This document shows, piece after piece, positions 10,533 through 19,743 of a stretch of DNA of 64,000 nucleotides. Made by a program: the position numbers and the translations under genes. How positions within the stretch are numbered: position 1 is the stretch's first letter; each line of letters starts with the position of its first letter. The stretch lies in NCBI GenBank assembly GCA_040393065.1, contig JBEBUW010000003.1:1-64000 (forward strand), written 5' to 3'. The notes beneath the pieces were generated by a model. The model had not been told where the DNA came from and did not search any database. It saw only the letters and a program-made list of their open reading frames with translations. The stretch is from JACCWM01 sp040393065 (GTDB taxonomy: Bacteria > Myxococcota_A > Bradymonadia > Bradymonadales > Bradymonadaceae).

Positions 10533-12104
10533 ATGTTAATCAATCGACAGTTAGGGGATTACCTTCTGGTTCGCCGTCTTGCCGTTGGTGGTCAATCCGA
10601 AGTTTTCCTCGCGCTCAAGCAAGGTCCAGATTCGTTTGCGCGGCCGCTTGTTCTTAAAGCGATGCCTTCGCGTTATCGCGACGATCCACGTTTTTTGAAG
10701 TTGTTCTTTCAGGAAGCGTTTATTTCGGCGCGGTTTTCGCATCCGAATTTGATTTCGGTTCATGACGCAAAAAAAGTGGGGGATGAGCATTTCATGGTGA
10801 TGGACTTCGTTTCCGGGCAGACGGTTTCTGATCTGGCGCAGCGAAGTTATAAGGCCGACAAGGCGTTGACCATCAATCAGGTTGTGCAGATTGTCGCGGA
10901 TGCTGCTGCTGGTTTGCATTATGCGCATGAGTTTCAGGATGTCGATTCGCGCTCGTATTCGATCATTCATTGTGACGTCAGTCCACAGAACTTGATGGTG
11001 ACGTATGATGGGGTGGTGAAGGTTTTTGATTTTGGCATTGCGCGTGTCATTGGCGGTGAAGATGCGGATATCGCGGGAATCGGGGGCGGAAAATACGCGT
11101 ATATGAGTCCTGAGCAGTGCATGGGGAAGGCCGTGGATGCGCGCTCGGATATTTTTAGTCTGGGCATTATTTTATTTGAGTTGTGCACAGGCTATCGCCT
11201 GTTTCGTCGCCCGACGCGGCCGGAAGTCATTCAGGCTGTGATCGAAGGTGAAATTCCCAGGCCGGGTGAGTTGTCGCCGGAAATTCCGGAATTCTTGGAA
11301 CAGTGTATTTTGAAGGCGCTCGCGCGCGATCCGCAGGAGCGTTATCAAACGGCCCGGGAATTGCGTGCGGATTTGCTGGAATTTATCCATTTGAATGAGG
11401 GGCATCAGGTTCATGAGGAACTTGGCCAGCATATGCGTGAATTGTTTGCGAAGGAGCGCATTCAGATTGCGGATGTATTGCGGCAGGCGGCGGAGGCGCA
11501 GGAGTCTTCAAAGCCGCTGGGAAGCGTGCGGCTGGGGGAGTTGAGTCCGGGCTGGCGTGGGTCGGCGGATTCGTCGTTGGAAATGGAAGTCAGTATGCTG
11601 GAGCTGCTTCCTGCGAGCGAAGCGGTCAAGTTGCTGGAGGAAACCGGGGAGGCGAAGGATCGCGCGGAGGCTTCGGAGGCTTTGGCCGGAGAGGATGGGA
11701 CGCTGGAAGCTGCTGAGGAGGAAGCCGCTGTTGACGAATTTGTTGAAGAGCCTGTTGATGGAGAGGTTTCAGAAGGCAGGACTTTTGAAGCGGGTAAAGA
11801 AAACGACGTGGTGCCGATAAAAATTACGGGCAAATCGGACAGAACGGCGGATTTTCTGGAAACCGTGGAGCTTTCTCGTGCCGAAGAGAGTGGTGAAGCG
11901 GAGAAGATTGCTCAGGAAACGGCGGATTATATCGAGTATATGACCGGGGAGCTTGCGCGTGCGCGGCGGCGGCAGCGGTGGCTGGTCGTGGCGGTTGTTG
12001 TGTTGCTGGCGATGATCGGCGGGCTGGGGTTTGCGGTATTCAGCGGACAGAATTTGGACGTATTTGCCGAGGAGGCGCCGATTCAGCTTGGGACGGAGCT
12101 TTGA
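10533..12104 (+). CDS. Membrane-anchored Ser/Thr protein kinase, non-RD type
   Basis: 523 residues with an N-terminal Hanks-type kinase domain (about 1-290). Visible elements are a glycine loop 'LAVGGQSEVF' (16-25), the ATP-binding Lys42, the catalytic loop 'IIHCDVSPQNL' with Asp148, DFG at 166-168, and SPE in place of APE (192-194). The HRD motif is HCD, so it is a non-RD kinase and its control may not depend on activation-loop phosphorylation. Residues 330-480 are acidic, Glu/Ala-rich and probably disordered. One TM helix near 483-503 leaves a short tail outside. ATG 10533 has only a weak ribosome binding site. A terminator follows at 12168. Confidence 0.92.
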   Translation: MLINRQLGDYLLVRRLAVGGQSEVFLALKQGPDSFARPLVLKAMPSRYRDDPRFLKLFFQEAFISARFSHPNLISVHDAKKVGDEHFMVMDFVSGQTVSDLAQRSYKADKALTINQVVQIVADAAAGLHYAHEFQDVDSRSYSIIHCDVSPQNLMVTYDGVVKVFDFGIARVIGGEDADIAGIGGGKYAYMSPEQCMGKAVDARSDIFSLGIILFELCTGYRLFRRPTRPEVIQAVIEGEIPRPGELSPEIPEFLEQCILKALARDPQERYQTARELRADLLEFIHLNEGHQVHEELGQHMRELFAKERIQIADVLRQAAEAQESSKPLGSVRLGELSPGWRGSADSSLEMEVSMLELLPASEAVKLLEETGEAKDRAEASEALAGEDGTLEAAEEEAAVDEFVEEPVDGEVSEGRTFEAGKENDVVPIKITGKSDRTADFLETVELSRAEESGEAEKIAQETADYIEYMTGELARARRRQRWLVVAVVVLLAMIGGLGFAVFSGQNLDVFAEEAPIQLGTEL

Positions 12105-12167
12105 GATGGAATTGGCGTAGTTTGTGCGTGAAATAGCGCGAAAAAATACAAGTTCGAGCAAGAAAAC

Positions 12168-12202
12168 AAAAAGCTCACCCGATTGGTCGGGTGAGCTTTT
12201 TT
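12168..12202. terminator. Bidirectional intrinsic terminator
   Basis: The arms AAAAAGCTCACCCGA (12168-12182) and TCGGGTGAGCTTTTT (12187-12201) pair perfectly around a 4-base loop, with T and A runs on both sides. It separates the convergent kinase and alaS genes. Confidence 0.93.
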
Positions 12203-12228
12203 GATCAGGTCATGGTCTTTCGAGTGGT

Positions 12229-14904
12229 TCAGGCGTTGAGTGCAGACTGGACGATGCCGGTAAATTCTGCGATTGCCGCCGACAGTCCTTCGGTGCGTGC
12301 GCCGCCGGCCTGGGCAAGGTTGGGGCGTCCGCCGCCTTTGCCATCGATATGTTGGGCGGCAGCATTGACCAGCGGGCCAGCTTTGAGGTTGCGGTTTTTG
12401 ACGGTGCTGTCGGTAAGCAAGCAGAGCAGGGCGGCTTTGTCGTCGAGCTGTGTGCCGAGGAGAACGACGGCTTCTGTGGCGCCGAGTTTGTCGCGCAAGC
12501 CGTCGGCGTAGGCCATGAACTGGTCGCGGGTGCCGACGGAGATTTCTGCGGCGATGACTTTGACGCCAGCAACGTCGGTTGCTCTGGCAATGAAGTCAGA
12601 AGCTGCGGAACTGGCGAGTTTTTGGGAGAGGCGGTCGAGCTCACGCTCGAGTTCGGCGCGCTCGTCGAGAAGTTGTTGTGCGCGCTCCAGCAGGTGGCCG
12701 GGATCGGTTTTCAGGATGCGGCTTGCTTCTTCGAGACGGCTGCGGTCGGCGCGGTACAAGTTGTAGGCGGTTTCCGAAGTGACGGCTTCGATGCGGCGGA
12801 TGCCAGCGGCAACGCCGGATTCTGAGGTCAGGCGGAAGATGCCGATATCACCTGTGTTGGCAACGTGGATTCCGCCGCAGAGCTCAGTGGATTCGCCGGG
12901 GATTTGTACAACGCGGACTTTGTCGCCGTATTTTTCGCCGAAAATGGCCATGGCGCCCATTTCCTGGACAGCGCGGTCACGATCGATGTCTACGTGACAG
13001 AGGACGTCGAGGCGGCGGCGAATTTGCGAGTTGACGCGCTCTTCGATGGCTTCGAGTTCTTCGGCTGTGACGGGTTTGGCGTAACTGAAGTCAAAGCGCA
13101 GTTTATCGGGACCGACCGAGGAGCCGGCCTGAAAGATGCTGCTGGAAACGATATCGCGCAGCGCAGCGTGAAGAAGGTGCGTGGCGGTATGGTTGGCTGC
13201 GGTAAGATCACGATGCCGTGTATCGACTTCGGCCTGGAATTCGCCGTTCAAGCTGGCGGGCGTGACAATTCCGGAGACAAGACGGGCATGGTGAACGATG
13301 CCGATCGGGGTTTTCTGCGTGTCGACGATATCGAAGCGAACTTCGCCGGTGGCTGCGCTCAGCGTGCCTCGGTCGCCGATCTGGCCGCCGGATTCGGCGT
13401 AGAACGGAGTTTCGGAGAGCAGCAGCTCATAGTGGCCGGGCGTGTTCAGCGCGCGGAAGCGGCGGATAAGCGCCGTGGCGGATGGCGTGGAATAGCCGAC
13501 GAACTGGTCGGCGGTGCCTTCATGGATGGTGACCCAGTCGCCCACACCGGCAGCGTCTGCGTGCACGTCTTTGGCGCGCGAGGTTGCCTGGTGCCCGCGC
13601 CAGAGTTGTTCGTAGGCTTGCCAGTCGATGCCCAGGCCGAGTTCTTCGGCCATGATTTCCGTCAGATCGGGTGGGAATCCAAAGGTGGCGTGCAGTTGGA
13701 AGACTTCGTCGCCGGAGAGTTCTGTTTTGCCATCGGCCTGAACGCGTGCGGCGGCAGCTTCAAAGAGTTCGATGCCGCGATCGAGATTGCGGAAGAAGCG
13801 CTCTTCTTCGAGGCGGATCAGTTCGGCGGCTTCGTTGCCCATGGCGCGAAGTTCCGGGTAGATGTTGCCGTATTCGGCGATCACGGCATCGGCCACGCGG
13901 TAGAGAAACGGTGCCTGGAAGCCGAGGCTCCGGCCGTAGCGTACGGCACGACGCAGGATGCGGCGAAGGACGTAGCCGCGGCCTTCGTTGGAGAACTGAG
14001 CGCCGTCGCAGATTGCGAAGGTAACAGTGCGCACGTGGTCGGCGATGACGGAGAAGTCGGTAAAGTCCGGACGCGCGTAGAATTCCTGGATATCGGCTGG
14101 AATGGGCTGGCCAAGAAGTTCAAGTGTTCGATGAAAGATCGGTGTAAACAGTTCGGTTTTGAAAACACTGTCGACGCCGGCCATGACGGCGGCAACACGA
14201 TCCAGCCCCAGCCCGGTATCCACGCTTTTCATCGGCAGCGGCTTAAGCTCGCCGGTTTCATCGCGGTTGAATTCCATGAAGACCAGGTTCCAGATTTCGT
14301 TGATGCGGTCTTCGTCGTAGCCAACTTTCCAGTCAATCGGGCCCTGATCGGGATAGAGGTCGTAGTGGATTTCAGTGCAGGGACCGCAGGGGCCAGTGGG
14401 GCCCATAGACCAGAAGTTCTCTTCGTTGCCTTCTTCGATGTCGCCCAGGCGAAGGATTCGGTCGGCCGGGACGTTCATTTCTTTGGTCCAGATGTCAAAG
14501 CATTCGTCGTCGTCTTTATAGATGGTGACGTAGAGGCGGCTGGGCTCGAGCTTGAGAACTTCGAGAATGTAGCGCCAGGCCCATTCAATGGATTCGCGTT
14601 TGTAGTAGTCGCCAAAGCTCCAGTTGCCGAGCATTTCAAAGAAAGTCAGGTGGCGACCGTCTTTGCCGACCTCGTCAAGATCGTTGTGTTTACCGCCTGC
14701 GCGAACGCATTTTTGAACGCTGGCAGCGCGTTTGTAGTCGCGGACTTCGTTGCCGAGCAAAACGTCTTTGAACTGGTTCATCCCGGCGTTGGTAAAGAGC
14801 AACGTGGCGTCACCCTGCGGAACGACGGGAGAGGATGCAACGACGCGGTGGTCGAGCGACTCGAAAAACTTCAGGAAACTATCGCGGATCTGGTTGGGAT
14901 TCAT
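12229..14904 (-). CDS. alaS: Alanyl-tRNA synthetase
   Basis: Charges tRNA(Ala) and edits mischarged Ser/Gly. At 891 residues it is complete. The class II catalytic domain begins 'MNPNQIRDSFLKFFESLDHR' and contains 'LFTNAGMNQFKDVLLG'. The editing domain has the zinc-binding HxxxH in 'HTATHLLHAAL' and a later 'CGGIHVANTGDIG'. The C-terminal C-Ala/DHHA1 region contains 'GKGGGRPNLAQAGG'. The ATG is the family start. The gene ends 27 bases from the terminator it shares with the kinase. The opposite strand carries an open frame of over 680 codons, which is a shadow. Confidence 0.98.
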   Translation of the reverse strand: MNPNQIRDSFLKFFESLDHRVVASSPVVPQGDATLLFTNAGMNQFKDVLLGNEVRDYKRAASVQKCVRAGGKHNDLDEVGKDGRHLTFFEMLGNWSFGDYYKRESIEWAWRYILEVLKLEPSRLYVTIYKDDDECFDIWTKEMNVPADRILRLGDIEEGNEENFWSMGPTGPCGPCTEIHYDLYPDQGPIDWKVGYDEDRINEIWNLVFMEFNRDETGELKPLPMKSVDTGLGLDRVAAVMAGVDSVFKTELFTPIFHRTLELLGQPIPADIQEFYARPDFTDFSVIADHVRTVTFAICDGAQFSNEGRGYVLRRILRRAVRYGRSLGFQAPFLYRVADAVIAEYGNIYPELRAMGNEAAELIRLEEERFFRNLDRGIELFEAAAARVQADGKTELSGDEVFQLHATFGFPPDLTEIMAEELGLGIDWQAYEQLWRGHQATSRAKDVHADAAGVGDWVTIHEGTADQFVGYSTPSATALIRRFRALNTPGHYELLLSETPFYAESGGQIGDRGTLSAATGEVRFDIVDTQKTPIGIVHHARLVSGIVTPASLNGEFQAEVDTRHRDLTAANHTATHLLHAALRDIVSSSIFQAGSSVGPDKLRFDFSYAKPVTAEELEAIEERVNSQIRRRLDVLCHVDIDRDRAVQEMGAMAIFGEKYGDKVRVVQIPGESTELCGGIHVANTGDIGIFRLTSESGVAAGIRRIEAVTSETAYNLYRADRSRLEEASRILKTDPGHLLERAQQLLDERAELERELDRLSQKLASSAASDFIARATDVAGVKVIAAEISVGTRDQFMAYADGLRDKLGATEAVVLLGTQLDDKAALLCLLTDSTVKNRNLKAGPLVNAAAQHIDGKGGGRPNLAQAGGARTEGLSAAIAEFTGIVQSALNA

Positions 14905-15136
14905 GAGTTTTCTTAGGCGAGGGCTGCTTGCAAAGAATGCACAGGCGATAAACAGCGAAAATTAAGTAATTTGAGGCGAAGCCTCGACCGCCGGTGGGTG
15001 TAGCACGGCGCTGGACTGCTTTCAACACGCAGCGTTCTGTGAAGATTTCTTGACCGCATGCAGGTTGTCGGTGAGGTTATGGCAGTTACTGCTTTTAGCC
15101 AGCTCACTTTGTCGTTGTGCGTACTTTTGCAGGGAT

Positions 15137-16279
15137 ATGAAACTACTACTTGAACTTATTGGAGACGCTTGCCAGCTTTTGACGGGACTGGATCGGTTGA
15201 GTGATTTGCGGCCGGACTCTCAGGAGAGACTTCAAGCATTACTTCATCAATTGCGTTATGAGTCGACGAGGCTGCTGGATCAACGGCCTCAAAGCGGGAC
15301 GAGCTTTATGGATGCCTCGATTACGGAGGCGGAATTTGAAGCCGCGCGTAGTGAAGATGAAGGTTTTCGTGATGGCATGAGTGTTTCGGCAAAGCAGCGT
15401 GAGGCGTTGCTGCAGCGTGCGCTGGAGGCGCTGGCCAAAGAGCGTTTTGAGCAGGCTGCGGCGATTTTGCTGGAAGCGACGGTGCAGTTTCCGGATGACG
15501 ATGAGTTTTTCAGTTATCTGGGGCTGATCGCCTGGGAGCGTCATGATTTGCGGGCGGCGGAGCGGTATTATGCGCAGGCTGCGGCGCTGATTTTTAAGCA
15601 ATCCGAGGCGTTCAACAGTACGTTGGTGCTGCAGGTTGAGGAGTCGGCCAGAACGCGTGGGTTGCGTGCGCTCGAAGGACGTGCGCTGTGCTTGTATAAG
15701 CTGGGTGATCTGGAGCAGGCGCTGCCGTTGTTTGAGTTTTTGGGCATGCAGTGCGGCGATGAGTACACGGGGTGCCGTTATCTGGCCGGCGAAATTTACC
15801 ATCATCAAGGGGATCTGGAGCGGGCGATCGAGCTTTATGGCATGGTCGCGCTGGAACCTGCAGTGCTTTACAATCTGGGGCTTGCGTATTTTGAGCAGGA
15901 TGATCTGGAAAAGGCTGCGATGAGTTTTATCCAGGCTTTTGTGTCCAATGTGCACATCGCAAGTCTGTTGCTCGGGCGCTATGTGTATCGGGCAGGATGT
16001 GTTCCAGGTTACCTGGGAAGTGAGGCGTATGCGGAAGAATTCGTCGATGCCTGTATCGGGCTGTGGCGGCGGACGCCGGCTGTTTTCAATTATTTGCAGC
16101 GTTGTTTTGACCACAATATGGTGCAAAACCATTTGCAGCAGTGTTCGCAGCAGATCGACAATAACCCTCTAGGATCCCTTGAGGGTTTGTCGGAGCAGGA
16201 AGGCTGGCTGAATATGCTGCACAATTCTTCGATGTTACTCGGGCTTGCCCATCGTATCTTGCAGCGCCTGGATGCCTGA
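15137..16279 (+). CDS. TPR-repeat protein of unknown function
   Basis: 380 residues with tetratricopeptide-type helical repeats from about residue 100 on: 'ALEALAKERFEQAAAILLEA', 'LGLIAWERHDLRAAERYYAQ', 'ALCLYKLGDLEQALPLFEFL' and 'LAGEIYHHQGDLERAIELY' are successive units. No signal peptide is seen from this start, so it is probably a cytoplasmic scaffold. A TTG start at 15050 would prepend a short hydrophobic stretch; I prefer ATG 15137, although its AGGG ribosome binding site is close. The last 45 bases overlap the 3' end of mscS on the other strand. Confidence 0.82.
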   Translation: MKLLLELIGDACQLLTGLDRLSDLRPDSQERLQALLHQLRYESTRLLDQRPQSGTSFMDASITEAEFEAARSEDEGFRDGMSVSAKQREALLQRALEALAKERFEQAAAILLEATVQFPDDDEFFSYLGLIAWERHDLRAAERYYAQAAALIFKQSEAFNSTLVLQVEESARTRGLRALEGRALCLYKLGDLEQALPLFEFLGMQCGDEYTGCRYLAGEIYHHQGDLERAIELYGMVALEPAVLYNLGLAYFEQDDLEKAAMSFIQAFVSNVHIASLLLGRYVYRAGCVPGYLGSEAYAEEFVDACIGLWRRTPAVFNYLQRCFDHNMVQNHLQQCSQQIDNNPLGSLEGLSEQEGWLNMLHNSSMLLGLAHRILQRLDA

Positions 16280-17185
16280 TGTGGCTTTGATGTGGACGCC
16301 TTTGCGAGCGACGGGCTCGGCAGGGGCGTCGGTCTGGTAGGTTTCCACGCGCCAGGGGCCGGTTTGTTCCAGGTGAACAATACGCTGGGGGAAAGGAATG
16401 GTAATGCCGGATTCTACGAGAACGTTGTGGATGCCCATCGTGAGTTCACTGCGGGCGGTGATGTAGTCGGCGCGTTCGGTCCAGGCGCGGACCAGTAAAT
16501 TGATGCCGCTGTCGGTCATCATATCGAAAATCACGGCGGGGGCGGGTTCGTCGAGAATCAGTTTGTGGTTGTTCATGATGCCGATGATGATTTCGCGCAC
16601 ATGCTGCAGATCGCTGCCGAACGCGACAGAAATAGGGATTTCAACGCGGCGTACGTTGTACAGCGTGTAATTGATGATGGTGCTTTTGAGCAAACCTTCG
16701 TTGGGGATGCGAACCATCAGGTTGTCGAAGGTGCGAATGCGGGTGCTGAGTAAATCGATCGAGAGCACGGTGCCGAGGGTGGTATCGATTTTGACGGTGT
16801 CACCGATGGAAAACGGGCGGTCAAAGAACAGGAAGAAGCCAGAAATTACGTTGGAAACGCTGGTTTGTGCGGCAAAACCCAGGGCGACGGTAAAAATACC
16901 GGCCGTAGCAAGTAGGCCGCTGACTTTGAGCCCGAGATTGGCGAGTGCAAAGATGACGGCGATGGTGAAGACGACGTACAGAACGATTTTCTGAGTGAGC
17001 AGGGCGCCGTGTGCCGAACCGCTTTGTCGAACGATCGAGCCTGCTGCTTTTGCGAGGCTGCGACCGATGAGATAGCCGATGATCAGCGTAAGCAGGGCGA
17101 TGAGATAGGGAGAAAGTGCTTCCCAACTGGTCATGCCTTCGAGCGATTTGGAGAACGCCTGCAATTTGGTGTCGATGAAGTCCAT
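16235..17185 (-). CDS. Small-conductance mechanosensitive channel (MscS family)
   Basis: A tension-gated channel that releases solutes on osmotic downshock. 316 residues: TM helices at about 27-45, 67-86 and 90-115. The third has the Gly/Ala-rich pore-lining sequence 'LATAGIFTVALGFAAQTSVS'. 'GFFLFFDRPFSIGDTVKI' and 'RIRTFDNLMVRIPNEGL' are typical of the cytoplasmic beta domain. The start codon overlaps the stop of the upstream DUF432 gene by one base (TAATG), so the two are translationally linked. Its 3' end overlaps the convergent TPR gene by 45 bases, which is unusual. Confidence 0.94.
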   Translation of the reverse strand: MDFIDTKLQAFSKSLEGMTSWEALSPYLIALLTLIIGYLIGRSLAKAAGSIVRQSGSAHGALLTQKIVLYVVFTIAVIFALANLGLKVSGLLATAGIFTVALGFAAQTSVSNVISGFFLFFDRPFSIGDTVKIDTTLGTVLSIDLLSTRIRTFDNLMVRIPNEGLLKSTIINYTLYNVRRVEIPISVAFGSDLQHVREIIIGIMNNHKLILDEPAPAVIFDMMTDSGINLLVRAWTERADYITARSELTMGIHNVLVESGITIPFPQRIVHLEQTGPWRVETYQTDAPAEPVARKGVHIKATSGIQALQDTMGKPE

Positions 17186-18069
17186 TAGAATCCGTAATCC
17201 AATCCAGTTTTAGAGCGGTAGGCGTAGGCAAAGATATGGGGGCGGCGATCGACGACGGCGAAACGTCCCTGTCCCTGGTCGACGGGTTTGGCTTTGGGAT
17301 CGGGGCAATCGCCGGGCGTGATTTCGGCTTCAAGCCGGCTTAGCAAGCGCATCTGAATTTCGTTGCACAGCAGATAGCTGTTGGTCTGGTACAGGCTGAG
17401 CGCGTTGTAGGGGATCATGATTTTTGAAACTTCGAGTGGTTCGTTGGTCGTATTGATGATCGTGATCGTGGCGTATGCAATGAGCTGGTTGAAGCGAATT
17501 TTGTTGGAGGCGTTTGTTGTGCCGGCGTTGGTTGCATCGGATGGCTCCGCGACTGACGGATCGTCGTTGGGGAGCTTGCTGCCAAAGTGAAATTCAGGAA
17601 CTTTGGTGCCTTCGTCTGTATGACTGTTGAGATAATCCGTAATGCTGGAGGCGGTTCGGGCGCGTACGGATGTACAGATGATGCCAGAGTCCACCGGGCC
17701 GTACAGGGCGCGGGTTGTGGTGGGTGGTGCAAGATCTTCGATCAGCCGGACGTCGGTCGGGGTGCCAACGCCGATGTGTAAATGAACCGGCAGTGGAAAG
17801 ATCGTGCGCAATTCCAATCCCGCCGGGCACAAAAACTTGGTTTCTGGAAAAAATAACAAAGCACGCTCGCCGAGCGTCGGAAGAAAGCGGATAATCGTGG
17901 CTTTGTCGGCAACTGCGACCAGACGTTTTGATTCCGGCTTGCCAAAGGTATAGGTCAGTCTGGAAGCGTTGATACGTTCAAACAGTAAATCTTCACCAAA
18001 CGCTTGAAGTTTGAGGCTTGTGCCAGATGCAAATGGAATATCTATAGGCCAGGGGTGCATAGTTTTCAT
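17185..18069 (-). CDS. DUF432-type protein upstream of MscS
   Basis: A soluble 294-residue protein with no signal peptide. It resembles the DUF432 family, which is commonly encoded beside MscS channels; I base this on overall pattern and on the one-base TAATG overlap with the channel gene. Recognisable pieces are 'LFFPETKFLCPAGLELRTIF' near residues 71-90 and 'YGPVDSGIICTSVRARTASS'. A Ser/Asn/Thr-rich insert at about 170-190 looks disordered. It may modulate or assemble with the channel, but its function is unknown. It diverges from the gene at 18161. Confidence 0.7.
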   Translation of the reverse strand: MKTMHPWPIDIPFASGTSLKLQAFGEDLLFERINASRLTYTFGKPESKRLVAVADKATIIRFLPTLGERALLFFPETKFLCPAGLELRTIFPLPVHLHIGVGTPTDVRLIEDLAPPTTTRALYGPVDSGIICTSVRARTASSITDYLNSHTDEGTKVPEFHFGSKLPNDDPSVAEPSDATNAGTTNASNKIRFNQLIAYATITIINTTNEPLEVSKIMIPYNALSLYQTNSYLLCNEIQMRLLSRLEAEITPGDCPDPKAKPVDQGQGRFAVVDRRPHIFAYAYRSKTGLDYGF

Positions 18070-18160
18070 CTACCATCGGGTGTTGAGGCGCGCGCTTTCA
18101 GGCGCTGCGACTTTGTAACCTCGGCAATGAGTTTCTCCATACCAAAAAGATGTGGAATTG

Positions 18161-19666
18161 ATGCGAAAAAAACTTCAGAGCGCAGGCTTCGTTCTTTGTG
18201 TGGTGCTGGTATCAGTTGGCGCCACTTTGCTAATCCAGCGGTGGGGCTGGCCAGGGCGGGCTTCGAAATCAATCGATGTCGAGTCGGAATCCGGGACTTT
18301 GCAGACGCTTACGTTTCTGGATGTCGACAGGGCGGAGAGCGCCGAAGTCACAGGCGAAGATAGAGAGGGCGCTACGCTTGTGCAAGCTCAAGTGCTGCAA
18401 AGACAGCTTGCTGAGCAGACGGCGCGTGTCGATGAAATGGTGCGTGATGATGCGGGTAACTGGGCGCAGTTTGTGGATGAGAATGGGCTGGGCGTGTCGG
18501 GTCGCGTGCTGATCGGGGCGCCGGGTTTGTGGCCGTATGAAACGCTGGGGACGACTTCTGACGGCGTGGTGCGACTGCCTTCGGTGGATGTCACAACGCT
18601 GGCGAGGAATCAGTTGTTTTCCTACGAATTGCTTGCGCGCTCTGATGATCCAGCGCGGCCGATGGCTTTCTGGGGCGAGTATCAATCACCGCCGCCGACG
18701 GCTTTTGAGAACGGACTGGTGGAAGAGGCGAAAATCGAGATGGTGGAGGCGGCTGATGTTCGTTTTCGGATTGTGGACGAAGAGGATCAGCCGGTCGCCG
18801 GTGCGTTTGTGCGCTTGTCGCGTGATTCCGTGGGGCTGCTGCATTTGACGTTTACATCGGGGCCGGATGGGCAGGTGGTTTTTGCGCGCTTGCCGCCGGG
18901 GACGTACGGAGTGACGGTGAATGCAGACGGGTTTGCGCGTGCTGTATTTGATGTGACGCATGAGCTGGAGGCTCCTGAGCATGTGGTGACGCTTGGAGAA
19001 GGGAGTAGTTTTCGGCGGCCGTTGAGTTGGCGGCAAAATCCAGATGCTGCGCCGCGGCCGTCCGGTGCGACCGCGCAAGGTTCGTCGGAGCCGACGGGCA
19101 GTGGGCCGGCCACGGAGAGTTCGGATACGTCGCAGGCGGCGTCAGAAGAACAGCAAGCGAGCAAGCGTCGTTTGCGGGTTTTTGTGGTGGATGATTACGG
19201 GGCGCCGGTCGTCGGGGCGTACGTGGAGGTCTGGGCAGGGACCCGGCGTGAAGTCAGTGGCACGAGTAAGGGGCATCAGCCTTTGGAGTTGCCGGTTTCG
19301 CATCAGGCGGCGCGAATTGTGGCGATTTATCCGGGGATGGGCGAGGGAGAGTTGTCGTTGCCGGCCGGTGGAGAGGAAGAGGCCGATGAGCAGGGGGCAG
19401 ACCGGGTTATTACGCTGAATATGCGGCTTTTTTCTTCGGGGGCTGTTCCCGGGCGTATTCATCAACCGGGACAGGTTGAGGCGTTGCTTGGCGTTGAGCT
19501 GATCGACGTGGACGGCGCATGGCTGTTTGATGTGATTGATCCGGAAATGCCTGCCGGGCAGGCCGGGATTTTGCGCGGGGATAGTCTGCTTTCGCTGCGG
19601 CGCACGAGTACGGGCTTTGAAGCGGTGGTGAGCCGAGGAGGGCAAGTGCGGCGGATTGTGATTTGA
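18161..19666 (+). CDS. Membrane-anchored protein with carboxypeptidase-regulatory-like repeats and a C-terminal PDZ-like domain
   Basis: 501 residues. An N-terminal TM helix (about 8-27) anchors a periplasmic part. Two beta-sandwich segments of the carboxypeptidase regulatory-like type follow: 'FRIVDEEDQPVAGAFVRLSR' with 'LPPGTYGVTVNADGFARAVF', and 'LRVFVVDDYGAPVVGAYVEV'. A Ser/Ala/Thr-rich linker separates them. The last 60 residues ('VIDPEMPAGQAGILRGDSLL') look like the ligand-facing part of a PDZ domain. A GTG at 18152 adds three residues and cannot be excluded. The gene stands alone, followed by a hairpin at 19696. Confidence 0.78.
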   Translation: MRKKLQSAGFVLCVVLVSVGATLLIQRWGWPGRASKSIDVESESGTLQTLTFLDVDRAESAEVTGEDREGATLVQAQVLQRQLAEQTARVDEMVRDDAGNWAQFVDENGLGVSGRVLIGAPGLWPYETLGTTSDGVVRLPSVDVTTLARNQLFSYELLARSDDPARPMAFWGEYQSPPPTAFENGLVEEAKIEMVEAADVRFRIVDEEDQPVAGAFVRLSRDSVGLLHLTFTSGPDGQVVFARLPPGTYGVTVNADGFARAVFDVTHELEAPEHVVTLGEGSSFRRPLSWRQNPDAAPRPSGATAQGSSEPTGSGPATESSDTSQAASEEQQASKRRLRVFVVDDYGAPVVGAYVEVWAGTRREVSGTSKGHQPLELPVSHQAARIVAIYPGMGEGELSLPAGGEEEADEQGADRVITLNMRLFSSGAVPGRIHQPGQVEALLGVELIDVDGAWLFDVIDPEMPAGQAGILRGDSLLSLRRTSTGFEAVVSRGGQVRRIVI

Positions 19667-19695
19667 TATTTGGCAGGGAGGGTAGGTAGGTGGAG

Positions 19696-19732
19696 TTCAG
19701 CCGCGCCTTCTACGTGTGAGGGCGCGGCTGAA
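19696..19732. terminator. Perfect 12-bp hairpin between convergent genes
   Basis: The arms TTCAGCCGCGCC (19696-19707) and GGCGCGGCTGAA (19721-19732) pair around a 13-base loop. No T tract follows on either strand, so if it terminates it does so inefficiently or with Rho. Confidence 0.5.
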
Positions 19733-19743
19733 TGGATCTTGTC

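Noticed and set aside
12865..14916. 683-codon open frame on the plus strand
   Set aside because: It is the antisense shadow of alaS, whose codon use keeps the other strand open. No ribosome binding site or protein family is visible.
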